Of a stretch of 64,000 nucleotides of DNA, positions 43,739-51,220 are shown one piece after another; within the stretch, counting starts at the first letter, position 1; every line of letters begins with the position of its first letter. The notes below the pieces were generated by a model, which made no database searches, had not been told where the DNA came from, and saw only the letters and a list, made by a program, of their open reading frames with translations. The DNA is taken from positions 2,791,917 through 2,855,916 of the forward strand of contig NZ_CP012600.1 of assembly GCF_001278705.1 (NCBI RefSeq), written 5' to 3'. The position numbers were made by a program, and so were the translations under genes. Source of the stretch: Bacillus gobiensis (lineage in GTDB: Bacteria > Bacillota > Bacilli > Bacillales > Bacillaceae).

Positions 43739-44248
43739 TTACTCAACCCCTTCAGCAAAATCTCCGTCCTTAAGCCGCAATTCGCCGCCTTCGTTGACGA
43801 GTATCAGGTTTGTGCCGTAGTTTTTTTCATCCGCCAGCTTCCATTGCATGGTTAGGTTCTTGACATAACCTTCGTTCTCATATTTGGATAAGTGGCGGGC
43901 GAGCTCGGCTGCGTGGCTTAGTACTGTACTTTGGGTCAAGACTCCGTTATAGGAGAGCTTAACCTCGACTGTAAATGCCGTGCTGTCGTTTTGCTGGTTT
44001 GCTTTGATGCTGTCTATTTTCGTGTCTTGATATTGATTGAGTATTTCCTTGCTCAATTGTTCGAGCTCGGATACGATCTTCGAAGCTTTTTCATCATTCG
44101 TCAGCTTTTCTGACTGTTTCGCGTCGCTGTCAGGAGCAGAATCTTCTGCCGAATTTTGCCGATTTTTATCTGATTGTTCTTCGTTTGCAGCACATCCCTG
44201 CACGAATAGCATCATCACCAGTGCAAAAGCACCTATTCCTCTTTTCAT
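43739..44248 (-). CDS. Lipoprotein of unknown function
   Basis: A 169-residue secreted lipoprotein: basic start, hydrophobic core and the lipobox FVQGC, giving a lipidated Cys19. Residues 20-55 are an acidic, Asn/Ser/Asp-rich linker. The rest is an alpha/beta domain (KIVSELEQLSKEILNQYQ, AFTVEVKLSYNGVLTQSTVL). GGGAGG precedes the ATG. No family is recognised. It is anchored on the outer face of the cytoplasmic membrane. Confidence 0.7.
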   Translation of the reverse strand: MKRGIGAFALVMMLFVQGCAANEEQSDKNRQNSAEDSAPDSDAKQSEKLTNDEKASKIVSELEQLSKEILNQYQDTKIDSIKANQQNDSTAFTVEVKLSYNGVLTQSTVLSHAAELARHLSKYENEGYVKNLTMQWKLADEKNYGTNLILVNEGGELRLKDGDFAEGVE

Positions 44249-44936
44249 AATTGCCTCCCATAATCATCGTTGCACTATTCATTGTAACAAATCTCTACAA
44301 AACACGCCGAATCGAGAATGATCCCCAAGAATTCCGCCGTCCTTATATCATCGCCACTGAAGCACCTAAAAAACCTCTCTAGCATGACATACTTCTTTCC
44401 TACTATGTAACCGCTTTATACCGAATGCTGTATCAGATTAACTAGGCTGTTGATTAAAATTTTTTTCTGCCTAAAAACTCTTGGTAAAAGCGGTTTTTAT
44501 TTTATTTTATTAACCTTCTATTCCCGCGTGTTCAAGTCAATCAGTACATAAGTGACTCGGCGGAAAGACCTACCAAACATTTCATAAATAATTCTAATTT
44601 TTACTTAAAATTGCTTCAATTCTTTGCTTTTTGTAACAATTGAAATAACAATTTAATAAATTTCAACGTTTTTTTATACATTTGACCCCTATATTCATAG
44701 ATGAATCATTACGCAAGGATCTAATGACCTATCCTATTCGACCCGCTTAATCCGCTGTGCCTAGCGGGTTAAGGCTATAATCCTATAATTAGAACAACTG
44801 ATTGACAACCCCTGAAAGCTGATGTAATCTGACCTCAACAGCAATTCGAAACCGAATATTATGTAGAACCGTGGGATGAAATGCCATTTTTTAGCAAACG
44901 ATCTCTTTGTATCTCTTTGTAAAGGAGGCTGAAATC
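44249..44936. promoter_or_regulatory. 688-bp leader region of the lasso cluster
   Basis: No gene is seen. From left to right it holds the second copy of the 42-bp repeat (44637), a hairpin TTAATCCGC/GCGGGTTAA (44747-44772), a promoter candidate with TTGACA (44802-44807), 17 bp, then TAATCT (44825-44830), and a tandem duplication of ATCTCTTTGT (44901-44920) just before the ribosome binding site. The -35 is perfect; the -10 is weak, suggesting an activator. Confidence 0.4.
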
Positions 44937-46172
44937 TTGATTGATAAAACCGGTAAGAATCTAGTATTTCTTCTCTGTGTTCCGAGAAGCGGCAGCTCTC
45001 TTTCTACTATTTTGCTGCAAAATCACAGTAAAGTGCTTGCAACCCAAGAAATGTGGTATTTAATGAGCCTCTATGATTTAAAGCGACCGGAAAATCGTCC
45101 GTACGGAGGGAAGAGAATTATCAGCCGTTTTTTTAATGGAATGGTGACTGATAATGCCTTTGTCGATTCAGCCCGAGCGTTTGCCCTTGAGACTTATAAC
45201 GGTCTGCTTCATTCAAGTAATGCAAGCCTGATCGTTGATAAATCCCCGCGGTATTACTACATTTTAGAATTCATTGACCGGCTTTTTCCAGAGTCTAAGA
45301 GAATCTGGCTGATCCGGAACCCCCTTAGTATTCTGGCTTCCTATAAAAAAGTAAACCAGAATAAGAAGGCGTTTTCACTGATCGAAGAACTTAGTAAACC
45401 TACGTTTAATATAAAAATAGTTGATTTAACGGTCGGATTTTTTCGCTATTATGATTATTTTTCAACTGATCACCCGCAGGCCTTTCGACTTTCCTATGAA
45501 CGGCTCGTCACCAATCCGAAATATGAGGTTGAAAAGCTATGTGAATTTTTGAACGTGTCCTACGAGGAAGGAATGGAGATATACGGAGACCAGCTGGACA
45601 GCTCTAAAGGGAGAATGTTTGCCAGCATGGGGGTCGGTGATCCAAATGTATATGAGCATTCGAAAGCTCACACAGATTCGATTGAAATCTGGAAGGACCT
45701 TTTAACGAAGGAAGAAATCGAAGCCTACTGCCGCCTGCTTGGTGCCAATGTATTTCGTGAATTGGGCTATGAAAAAGAGCTTCAGGAGGCTGAAAAGATC
45801 ACAGGCGCCCGCTTTGAACAAGATCCTGATCATGAGTTTATCCAAAAGGTAAGGAAGCAATTTTTGAATAATTCTGAAACTGAATGGGAAGAGGCATATC
45901 ATATGCAAGCAGTGCAGTCGGAAGATTTTTCAAATGTAACAACAAACGAAGAACATCCTTCCGATTCACGGCAGGAGCTTCTTAATGAAATCCAGCAGAT
46001 GAATATTACCATTAAAACACTAGAGCAAAGACTGGCAACGAACTTGACAGAAAAAACAAAGCTTATGCAGGAACTTCAATCAGTAAGAACTCGATTCAAT
46101 CGCTTTAAGTCGCTTATCCCTTTCAGTGGATTTTTGACAAACCTGGCCGAGCAAAGGGGTCAGAAAAAATGA
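44937..46172 (+). CDS. Sulfotransferase of the lasso-peptide cluster
   Basis: A 411-residue PAPS-dependent sulfotransferase. The 5'-phosphosulfate loop is CVPRSGSSLSTILLQNHSKV at residues 14-33; the 3'-phosphate region RLSYERLVTNPKYEVEKL lies near 184. The last 60 residues are a predicted coiled coil (LLNEIQQMNITIKTLEQRLA). The TTG at 44937 is the start, eight bases after AAAGGAGG. Its stop overlaps the cyclase start (ATGA), so it is translationally coupled to lasso synthesis and probably sulfates the peptide, perhaps on Ser, Thr or an attached sugar. It could alternatively act on a surface polymer. Confidence 0.8.
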   Translation: MIDKTGKNLVFLLCVPRSGSSLSTILLQNHSKVLATQEMWYLMSLYDLKRPENRPYGGKRIISRFFNGMVTDNAFVDSARAFALETYNGLLHSSNASLIVDKSPRYYYILEFIDRLFPESKRIWLIRNPLSILASYKKVNQNKKAFSLIEELSKPTFNIKIVDLTVGFFRYYDYFSTDHPQAFRLSYERLVTNPKYEVEKLCEFLNVSYEEGMEIYGDQLDSSKGRMFASMGVGDPNVYEHSKAHTDSIEIWKDLLTKEEIEAYCRLLGANVFRELGYEKELQEAEKITGARFEQDPDHEFIQKVRKQFLNNSETEWEEAYHMQAVQSEDFSNVTTNEEHPSDSRQELLNEIQQMNITIKTLEQRLATNLTEKTKLMQELQSVRTRFNRFKSLIPFSGFLTNLAEQRGQKK

Positions 46173-48139
46173 GTGCGATCCTGGGTCTCGTCCATTTTAA
46201 CCAAGAACCTGTCTCACCATTCCAAAGCTCTGAGTTCATGACCCGGCTTCTGCCATTCCCTGCCGATGTTACACAAACGTGGCACGATCATAACGTTTTT
46301 CTCGGCTGCCATGCCCAGTGGATTACACCTGAATCGATCGAGGAACGCTTGCCTTATCACGATGAGGAAAGAGAGCTAGTTATCACCTCTGACTCGATAT
46401 TGGATAACCGCGAGGAATTGTTTGAAAAGCTGCAGATAAAAGCTAGTGACCAGCCGCTTATTACAGACAGCAAGCTAATTTTGCTTGCTTACGCAAAATG
46501 GGGCGAGAATTCGCCTAAGCATCTGCTCGGAGATTTTGCGTACATCATCTGGGACATAAAAAAGAAGAAAATTTTCGGCGCGCGCGATATGCTCGGATGC
46601 CGGACGCTTCACTATTATAAAGATCTAAACCGTTTTGCCTTTTGTACCTTGATCGAGCCGCTCTTTTCTCTCGACTACATTCAAAGAGAATGGAACAAGG
46701 AATGGCTTGCAGAGTTTTTAGCCTTGTCAAGGATGTATGAATCAACTGACGTTCAATCTACGCTTTACAAGGACATCAGGCAGATCCCTCCTGCCCACAG
46801 CATGACTGTAACCACGGAGGGCCTTCAGTTGAAAAGATACGGAAGACTTGCGGATACAGAGCCTTTACGGCTGAAAGACCCGCGCGATTATGAAGAGGCT
46901 TTCCGGGATGTCTTTGGAGAAGCAGTACGAGCAAGAACAAGAACCTATAAAAATGTCGCTTCCCATTTAAGCGGCGGTCTGGACTCTGGTTCGGTTGCGA
47001 GCTTTGCTTCCAAGCACCTGAGAACAGAAGGAAAATCGCTGTACACCTACAGCTACATTCCGCCGGAGGATTTTGTTGATTGGACGCCGAAACGGTCGTT
47101 TGCTGACGAACGTCCCTACATTCGATCAACGGTCAACCATGTCGGAAATATTAAAGACCATTACCTTGATTTTAAAGGAAAAAGCCCCTTCTCCGAGGTA
47201 GACGTATGGCTTGATTTATTAGAAATGCCGTATAAATATTTTGAAGCAACGTTTTGGACGAGAGGGTGCTACGAACATGCCCAAGCCGATGGCGCGGGAA
47301 TTTTGCTCACAGGATCACGTGGCAATTATACGATTTCATGGGGGCCCGCCCTTGATTATTACGTCCAGCTATTGAAAAAAGGGAAATGGTATCAGCTGCA
47401 AAAAGAAATCAAGCATTTTTCTGAAATCAAAGGTATTGGCCGAAAACGAATCCTGTCCATCCTATTGAATCGAGCCGCAGAGTCCTTTAACTGGAAAAAG
47501 CAATCTGGCGAGGAGCTCTCGATTATTTCGCCGGAGCTTGCAAAACAAACGAATATTTATGAAAAAATTTCACAAAGAAACAGCTTTGCATTGAACGGGC
47601 CGAAGGATTCCATCGAGGCAAGAATGTACCAAATGGAGAGCCTTGAGATTCCATCAAAAAACGGCAATTTGGCAACAAAGCTTTCGTTAGCCTATGGCGT
47701 GTGGGAGCGCGATCCTACATGCGACCCGAGAGTCGTTCGATTTTGCTTGTCCGTACCATTTGAAGAATATGTTCAAAACGGCGTCGATCGCGCCCTCATC
47801 AGACGGGCAACGAAAGGATATTTGCCAGATAAGGTTCGATTAAATCATACATCAAGAGGCATACAGGCTTCGGATTGGATTCACCGGACTGCGCCTCATT
47901 GGGAAAGTTTTCTTAATGAACTGAATCATATGGTAAAAGATCCGGAAGCAGCTGAATACATCAGCATCCCTTTTATTCAAACGGTTCTTTCAAAACTGGA
48001 TAAAAACCCTCCGGTAGAAGAGGCATTTAATAAAGAAATCCGATTTGCGATGAGAAGCTTGATCTTCTATCGCTTTCTAAAACGATCCAGTAAAGGAGGT
48101 GATACATATGAAAAAGACTTGGAACGAGCCTACTCTTGA
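46169..48139 (+). CDS. Lasso peptide cyclase (asparagine-synthetase-like)
   Basis: A 656-residue homologue of asparagine synthetase B used to close the lasso ring by adenylating the side-chain carboxylate. The N-terminal amidotransferase-like domain has no Cys2, as expected when ammonia is not the donor. The ATP site is SGGLDSG at residues 268-274 (PP-loop motif). VRFCLSVPFEEYVQNGVDRA and LIRRATKGYLPDKVRLN are the C-terminal synthetase signatures. It overlaps the sulfotransferase by 4 bp upstream and the precursor gene by 32 bp downstream. Confidence 0.9.
   Translation: MSAILGLVHFNQEPVSPFQSSEFMTRLLPFPADVTQTWHDHNVFLGCHAQWITPESIEERLPYHDEERELVITSDSILDNREELFEKLQIKASDQPLITDSKLILLAYAKWGENSPKHLLGDFAYIIWDIKKKKIFGARDMLGCRTLHYYKDLNRFAFCTLIEPLFSLDYIQREWNKEWLAEFLALSRMYESTDVQSTLYKDIRQIPPAHSMTVTTEGLQLKRYGRLADTEPLRLKDPRDYEEAFRDVFGEAVRARTRTYKNVASHLSGGLDSGSVASFASKHLRTEGKSLYTYSYIPPEDFVDWTPKRSFADERPYIRSTVNHVGNIKDHYLDFKGKSPFSEVDVWLDLLEMPYKYFEATFWTRGCYEHAQADGAGILLTGSRGNYTISWGPALDYYVQLLKKGKWYQLQKEIKHFSEIKGIGRKRILSILLNRAAESFNWKKQSGEELSIISPELAKQTNIYEKISQRNSFALNGPKDSIEARMYQMESLEIPSKNGNLATKLSLAYGVWERDPTCDPRVVRFCLSVPFEEYVQNGVDRALIRRATKGYLPDKVRLNHTSRGIQASDWIHRTAPHWESFLNELNHMVKDPEAAEYISIPFIQTVLSKLDKNPPVEEAFNKEIRFAMRSLIFYRFLKRSSKGGDTYEKDLERAYS
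48091..48102 (+). promoter_or_regulatory. Extended ribosome binding site of the lasso precursor
   Basis: AAAGGAGGTGAT, six bases before the precursor ATG, is fully complementary to the standard 3' end of Bacillus 16S rRNA (ATCACCTCCTTT). It lies inside the cyclase coding sequence. It should give very high translation of the precursor. Confidence 0.8.
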
Positions 48140-48233
48140 AGTATTGAACATGAATCAAACAATGGCTGGTAAAGGTACTACTTGCATTGACATTGTCTCT
48201 GACGATGACTTAGACATCACCAACCCTAGCTAA
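48108..48233 (+). CDS. Lasso peptide precursor
   Basis: A 41-residue precursor. The leader (MKKTWNEPTLEVLNMNQTM, residues 1-19) has the Y/W-x-x-P-x-L recognition pattern bound by the RRE protein, and Thr18 at position -2 as lasso proteases require. The 22-residue core starts AGKGTTCID: nine residues, so an Ala1-Asp9 isopeptide ring is predicted. The tail is acidic (Asp13-15, Asp17), and the chain ends Asn-Pro-Ser. Ser22 is the expected phosphorylation site of the paeninodin-type kinase. Cys7 lies within the ring and has no partner in the core. The gene starts inside the cyclase gene. Confidence 0.92.
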   Translation: MKKTWNEPTLEVLNMNQTMAGKGTTCIDIVSDDDLDITNPS

Positions 48234-48257
48234 TCGGTAAGAAAAACTTTTACAATC

Positions 48258-48291
48258 AGCCCCTTATACTAAGAACGTATGGGGGCTTTTT
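48258..48291 (+). terminator. Attenuator-like hairpin between precursor and kinase
   Basis: AGCCCCTTATAC and GTATGGGGGCT pair (one bulge) around a 7-base loop, followed by TTTTT. Partial termination here would give much more precursor mRNA than mRNA for the downstream enzymes. Confidence 0.65.
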
Positions 48292-48314
48292 CAAGCATAG
48301 GGGTGAATGAAATA

Positions 48315-49241
48315 ATGATCGATAATCCTACTAAACCCTGTTATGAGGCGTTTGGTTTACGTATAAATAGTGATATCGCATTGCCGGAGCTTATGCAGGC
48401 AGCACCAGACAGCAAAATAGATGTCGAGATACGCTATAAGGATCTTTCACAAGAATGGAACTCCCATTCTCTTGGCCAAAAGCAGGTTGCGGTCGCAAAA
48501 AAAGGCTACTTTATATTCAAGGTGCCGGGGAACGCTATCTATCAAGTAATAGACGGAAAGCACATTTTCATTTCTCCATTGCCGGGATCAACAGAAGATA
48601 AAATCCGTTTGTACATTTTGGGTTCTTGTATGGGCGCGCTTCTTCTGCAGAACAGCATTCTTCCCTTACACGGGAGCGCCATTGTTCTGAACGGAAAAGC
48701 CTATGCGTTCGTAGGTGAGTCAGGCGCAGGAAAATCGACCCTCTCTTCCGTTTTTATGAAGAAGGGGTACAAGCTATTGAGTGATGATTTGATAGCTCTT
48801 TCCTTTAAAGAAGGTGTGCCGTATGTTATTCCCGCCTATCCTCAGCAAAAACTCTGGGAAAACAGCATTCTAGAATTCTCATTGAATACAGAGGACTATA
48901 AGCCTCTCGCTGATCGGGAAACAAAATATGCCATTCCTAGAGATGCCGAATTCTGTAAAGAGCTCACACCGCTTACAGGCATTTTCGAGCTTTCAGTCCA
49001 AACAGATAACGAGGATGTGATCCTTGAGCAAGTAAAGCCTTTGGAGAAAATCCAGCTGCTATTCCGGCATACGTTCCGCCAATTTCTTATCCAAAAATTT
49101 GATTTAGTGGAATGGCATTTCAATACATCCGCACAGATTGCGGGGCACACGGCAATCTATCATCTGAAGCGGCCGCAGCAAGGGTTTACCGCGCAGCTGC
49201 TTGCCGAACACGTTGTTGAAGAAATTTCAAGGGAGGTATAA
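48315..49241 (+). CDS. Lasso peptide C-terminal serine kinase (HPr-kinase-like)
   Basis: A 308-residue homologue of the C-terminal domain of HPr kinase, like PadeK and PsmK of the paeninodin and pseudomycoidin clusters, which phosphorylate the last serine of the precursor. His119 (LPLHGSAIVL) precedes the P-loop GESGAGKST at 134-142; LLSDDLIAL at 154-162 holds the acidic metal residues. ATG 48315 is used (AGGGGTG upstream); an ATG at 48279 falls inside the terminator hairpin and has no site. Followed after 3 bp by the RRE gene. Confidence 0.88.
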   Translation: MIDNPTKPCYEAFGLRINSDIALPELMQAAPDSKIDVEIRYKDLSQEWNSHSLGQKQVAVAKKGYFIFKVPGNAIYQVIDGKHIFISPLPGSTEDKIRLYILGSCMGALLLQNSILPLHGSAIVLNGKAYAFVGESGAGKSTLSSVFMKKGYKLLSDDLIALSFKEGVPYVIPAYPQQKLWENSILEFSLNTEDYKPLADRETKYAIPRDAEFCKELTPLTGIFELSVQTDNEDVILEQVKPLEKIQLLFRHTFRQFLIQKFDLVEWHFNTSAQIAGHTAIYHLKRPQQGFTAQLLAEHVVEEISREV

Positions 49242-49244
49242 CTC

Positions 49245-49547
49245 ATGGATAAAAAGATCACTCCTGATTCAGTGGTTGCGCAAAACGAAGGATATATCGC
49301 CAGCAATATGGATGGAGAAAAAGTAATGATGAGCATTAAAAACAGCAAGTATTATAATCTTGGAGAAATTGGCGGCGCGATCTGGGATGCTGCTGTCAGG
49401 CCGATCAAAGTCAGTGATTTGGTCACACACCTCCAGTCCGAATATGACGTCAACCGCGAGCAATGCGAAAGGCAGGTCATCGCCTTTTTGGAAAACCTGC
49501 AGAAGGAAGGCTTGATTCAGTCCGGCAAAGGATCAGAAGTGATGTAG
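49245..49547 (+). CDS. PqqD-like RiPP recognition element (lasso B1)
   Basis: A 100-residue stand-alone RRE of the PqqD family. It has the three-strand part (EGYIASNMDGEKVMMSI, KYYNLGEIGGAIWD) and the three-helix winged part (VSDLVTHLQSEYDVNREQCE, VIAFLENLQKEGLI). It binds the leader peptide of the precursor and presents it to the B2 protease. AGGGAGG precedes the ATG. Spacing of 3 bp from the kinase and 1 bp to B2 shows one operon. Confidence 0.9.
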   Translation: MDKKITPDSVVAQNEGYIASNMDGEKVMMSIKNSKYYNLGEIGGAIWDAAVRPIKVSDLVTHLQSEYDVNREQCERQVIAFLENLQKEGLIQSGKGSEVM

Positions 49548-49548
49548 C

Positions 49549-50028
49549 ATGGGAAAGCTAAAAAAATTTTTAGCTCTCAATCGCGCAAAAAAATTACTGC
49601 TCGTCGAAGCAGTTGTCGCATTGGCCAAGGGAAGAGTTATGGTTTGGCTCCCTTTTTCAAAGGTCGCGCCCTCACTTGGGTTTCATATGAAGGAAACCCC
49701 GCTCGCTGCGAATGCGGAGGAAGCAAGAAAAGTGAGACAGGTTGCCAGGGCGATCGCCTTGATGCACCGCCATACCCCTTGGCAGACCCACTGCTTGGCA
49801 AGAGCCTTTGCGGGCATGAATATGCTGCAGCGCCGAGGAATTGAAAGCACCCTTTACCTTGGGACTGGCAAGGATGAAAACGGAAAAATGATAGCCCACG
49901 CCTGGCTTAGGAGTGGAGATATTTACGTAACCGGTGACGATGTGATGGATCAGTTTACTGTGGTCGCAACCTATGCGAAAGCATGGAAGACTCAGGAAGA
50001 GGAGATTGTTCAACATGAAAAAGGATAA
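49549..50028 (+). CDS. Lasso leader peptidase (transglutaminase-like, B2)
   Basis: A 159-residue cysteine protease of the lasso B2 family (transglutaminase-like fold, PF13471). The catalytic Cys82 is in WQTHCLARAFAGM and His117 in MIAHAWLRSGDIYVTG, with the following Asp124 or Asp130 as the third residue. It cuts the precursor after residue 19 so that Ala1 is free to form the ring. It starts one base after the RRE gene stop, and its 3' end overlaps the nucleotidyltransferase start by 14 bp. Confidence 0.9.
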   Translation: MGKLKKFLALNRAKKLLLVEAVVALAKGRVMVWLPFSKVAPSLGFHMKETPLAANAEEARKVRQVARAIALMHRHTPWQTHCLARAFAGMNMLQRRGIESTLYLGTGKDENGKMIAHAWLRSGDIYVTGDDVMDQFTVVATYAKAWKTQEEEIVQHEKG

Positions 50029-51217
50029 GTATGCAATCGATGTCGATAGCTTTCCGAATGAGCTGCAGCTTTTGCTGTTGTTTTTAAAGCTGGACAATTT
50101 TCCGAAAGAAAATGAAAAAATGCTGGAAGAGCATCAGCATTTATTTGCTGCAGCTAACTGGGATCATTTTATCAAGCTTGCCGACCATCATCATCTTTAT
50201 CCTGTCCTTTACCATAAGCTAAAATCTGTAAAGGAAAAGTGGGTTCCTTCCATCGTCGTTCGCGCGCTGCAAATGAGATATCAAAACAATACGCTAAAAA
50301 TTCTCTACCTTTGCGGAGAAATGGACCGTGTCGCTAAAGCCTTTCATGAACACAACATCAGATCCCTGCATTTAAAAGGACCGATCCTTGCTCATGAATT
50401 GTATGGTGATATTTCGATGCGAAAATCTAAGGATTTAGACATTCTTGTGCCGAAGGAGGATCTGGAAAGAACAGAACAGATGCTTTTTGAGCTCGGCTAT
50501 GAAAAGGATGAGGCTAATACCGTACTGAACGAAGTGAAATGGCGGGAGCATCATTTTGAATATCACCATAAGGAACGGAAGACATCCGTTGAAATTCACT
50601 GGAGGCTATCCCCGTTTCCTGCAAAAGAGCCTTCGTTCGAAGATTTGTGGGCGCGGAAAAATGAGTCGAAGCTGACAAGCGTTCCAGTGTACTATCCGGG
50701 TGATAAGGATTTATTTTTATATCTCATATCCCACGGAGCTCGTCACGGATGGTTTCGTTTGAAATGGCTCTATGATATACATAGATGCGCCGATCAGATG
50801 CAAAGCCCGGACAAGCTGTTGAGAAAAAATGATTTTAAGAACATGATCCTCGTCGGGCAAGCCTTGATCTTGGCTCATCAGCTATTTCAAACGCCTTTAT
50901 CCGCGAATATGATGAAGCAGCTAAAATTAGGCTCTTATAAATTGGCCCATCAAGCACTGATTTATATTACGTCGATTCTTGTGTTAACTCCGCTTCCCGA
51001 GCATATTCGCACAAAGCATGAGCGGTATCTGTTTGCTTTGAATGGTACAATTTCGCAAAAGTATTTGGCCTTATTAATCGTATTGTTTTATCCAAGTCCA
51101 AGAGATGAAGCTCTCATTAAATTACCGAAATACTTGCACGGCTTGTACTTTGTGCTCCGTCCCTTTTTAGTCGTTGTACGAAAGCTAAGAAAAAATAAAG
51201 CTTTTGAGGGAGTGTAG
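50015..51217 (+). CDS. Nucleotidyltransferase-family tailoring enzyme of the lasso cluster
   Basis: A 400-residue protein of the NTP_transf_5 type (nucleotidyltransferase fold). Its core is IRSLHLKGPILAHELYGDIS followed by SKDLDILVP, where D-x-D binds metal, and then VEIHWRLSPFP. In the pseudomycoidin cluster a protein of this type (PsmN) is reported to modify the phosphorylated serine by attaching hexose; the same step is plausible here. ATG 50015 has AGGAAGAGGAG upstream; an earlier in-frame start at 49973 lacks one. It overlaps B2 and ends 3 bp before the exporter gene. Confidence 0.82.
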   Translation: MKKDKYAIDVDSFPNELQLLLLFLKLDNFPKENEKMLEEHQHLFAAANWDHFIKLADHHHLYPVLYHKLKSVKEKWVPSIVVRALQMRYQNNTLKILYLCGEMDRVAKAFHEHNIRSLHLKGPILAHELYGDISMRKSKDLDILVPKEDLERTEQMLFELGYEKDEANTVLNEVKWREHHFEYHHKERKTSVEIHWRLSPFPAKEPSFEDLWARKNESKLTSVPVYYPGDKDLFLYLISHGARHGWFRLKWLYDIHRCADQMQSPDKLLRKNDFKNMILVGQALILAHQLFQTPLSANMMKQLKLGSYKLAHQALIYITSILVLTPLPEHIRTKHERYLFALNGTISQKYLALLIVLFYPSPRDEALIKLPKYLHGLYFVLRPFLVVVRKLRKNKAFEGV

Positions 51218-51220
51218 ATA

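Larger units (their letters stand above)
41680..44678. repeat. Two copies of a 42-bp direct repeat
   Basis: CAATTGAAATAACAATTTAA followed by a close match through TCAACGTTTTTTATA occurs at 41680-41721 and 44637-44678. The copies differ at a few bases only. They bracket the MHS transporter and the lipoprotein genes; the second lies upstream of the lasso cluster. Confidence 0.6.

Noticed and set aside
43487..43855. 122-codon plus-strand frame near the lipoprotein gene
   Set aside because: It runs over the lipoprotein terminator and its coding sequence on the other strand, has no ribosome binding site, and its composition is that of a shadow frame.
48279..48314. Twelve-residue N-terminal extension of the lasso kinase
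   Set aside because: The upstream ATG is part of the terminator stem and lacks a ribosome binding site; the ATG at 48315 fits the family start.
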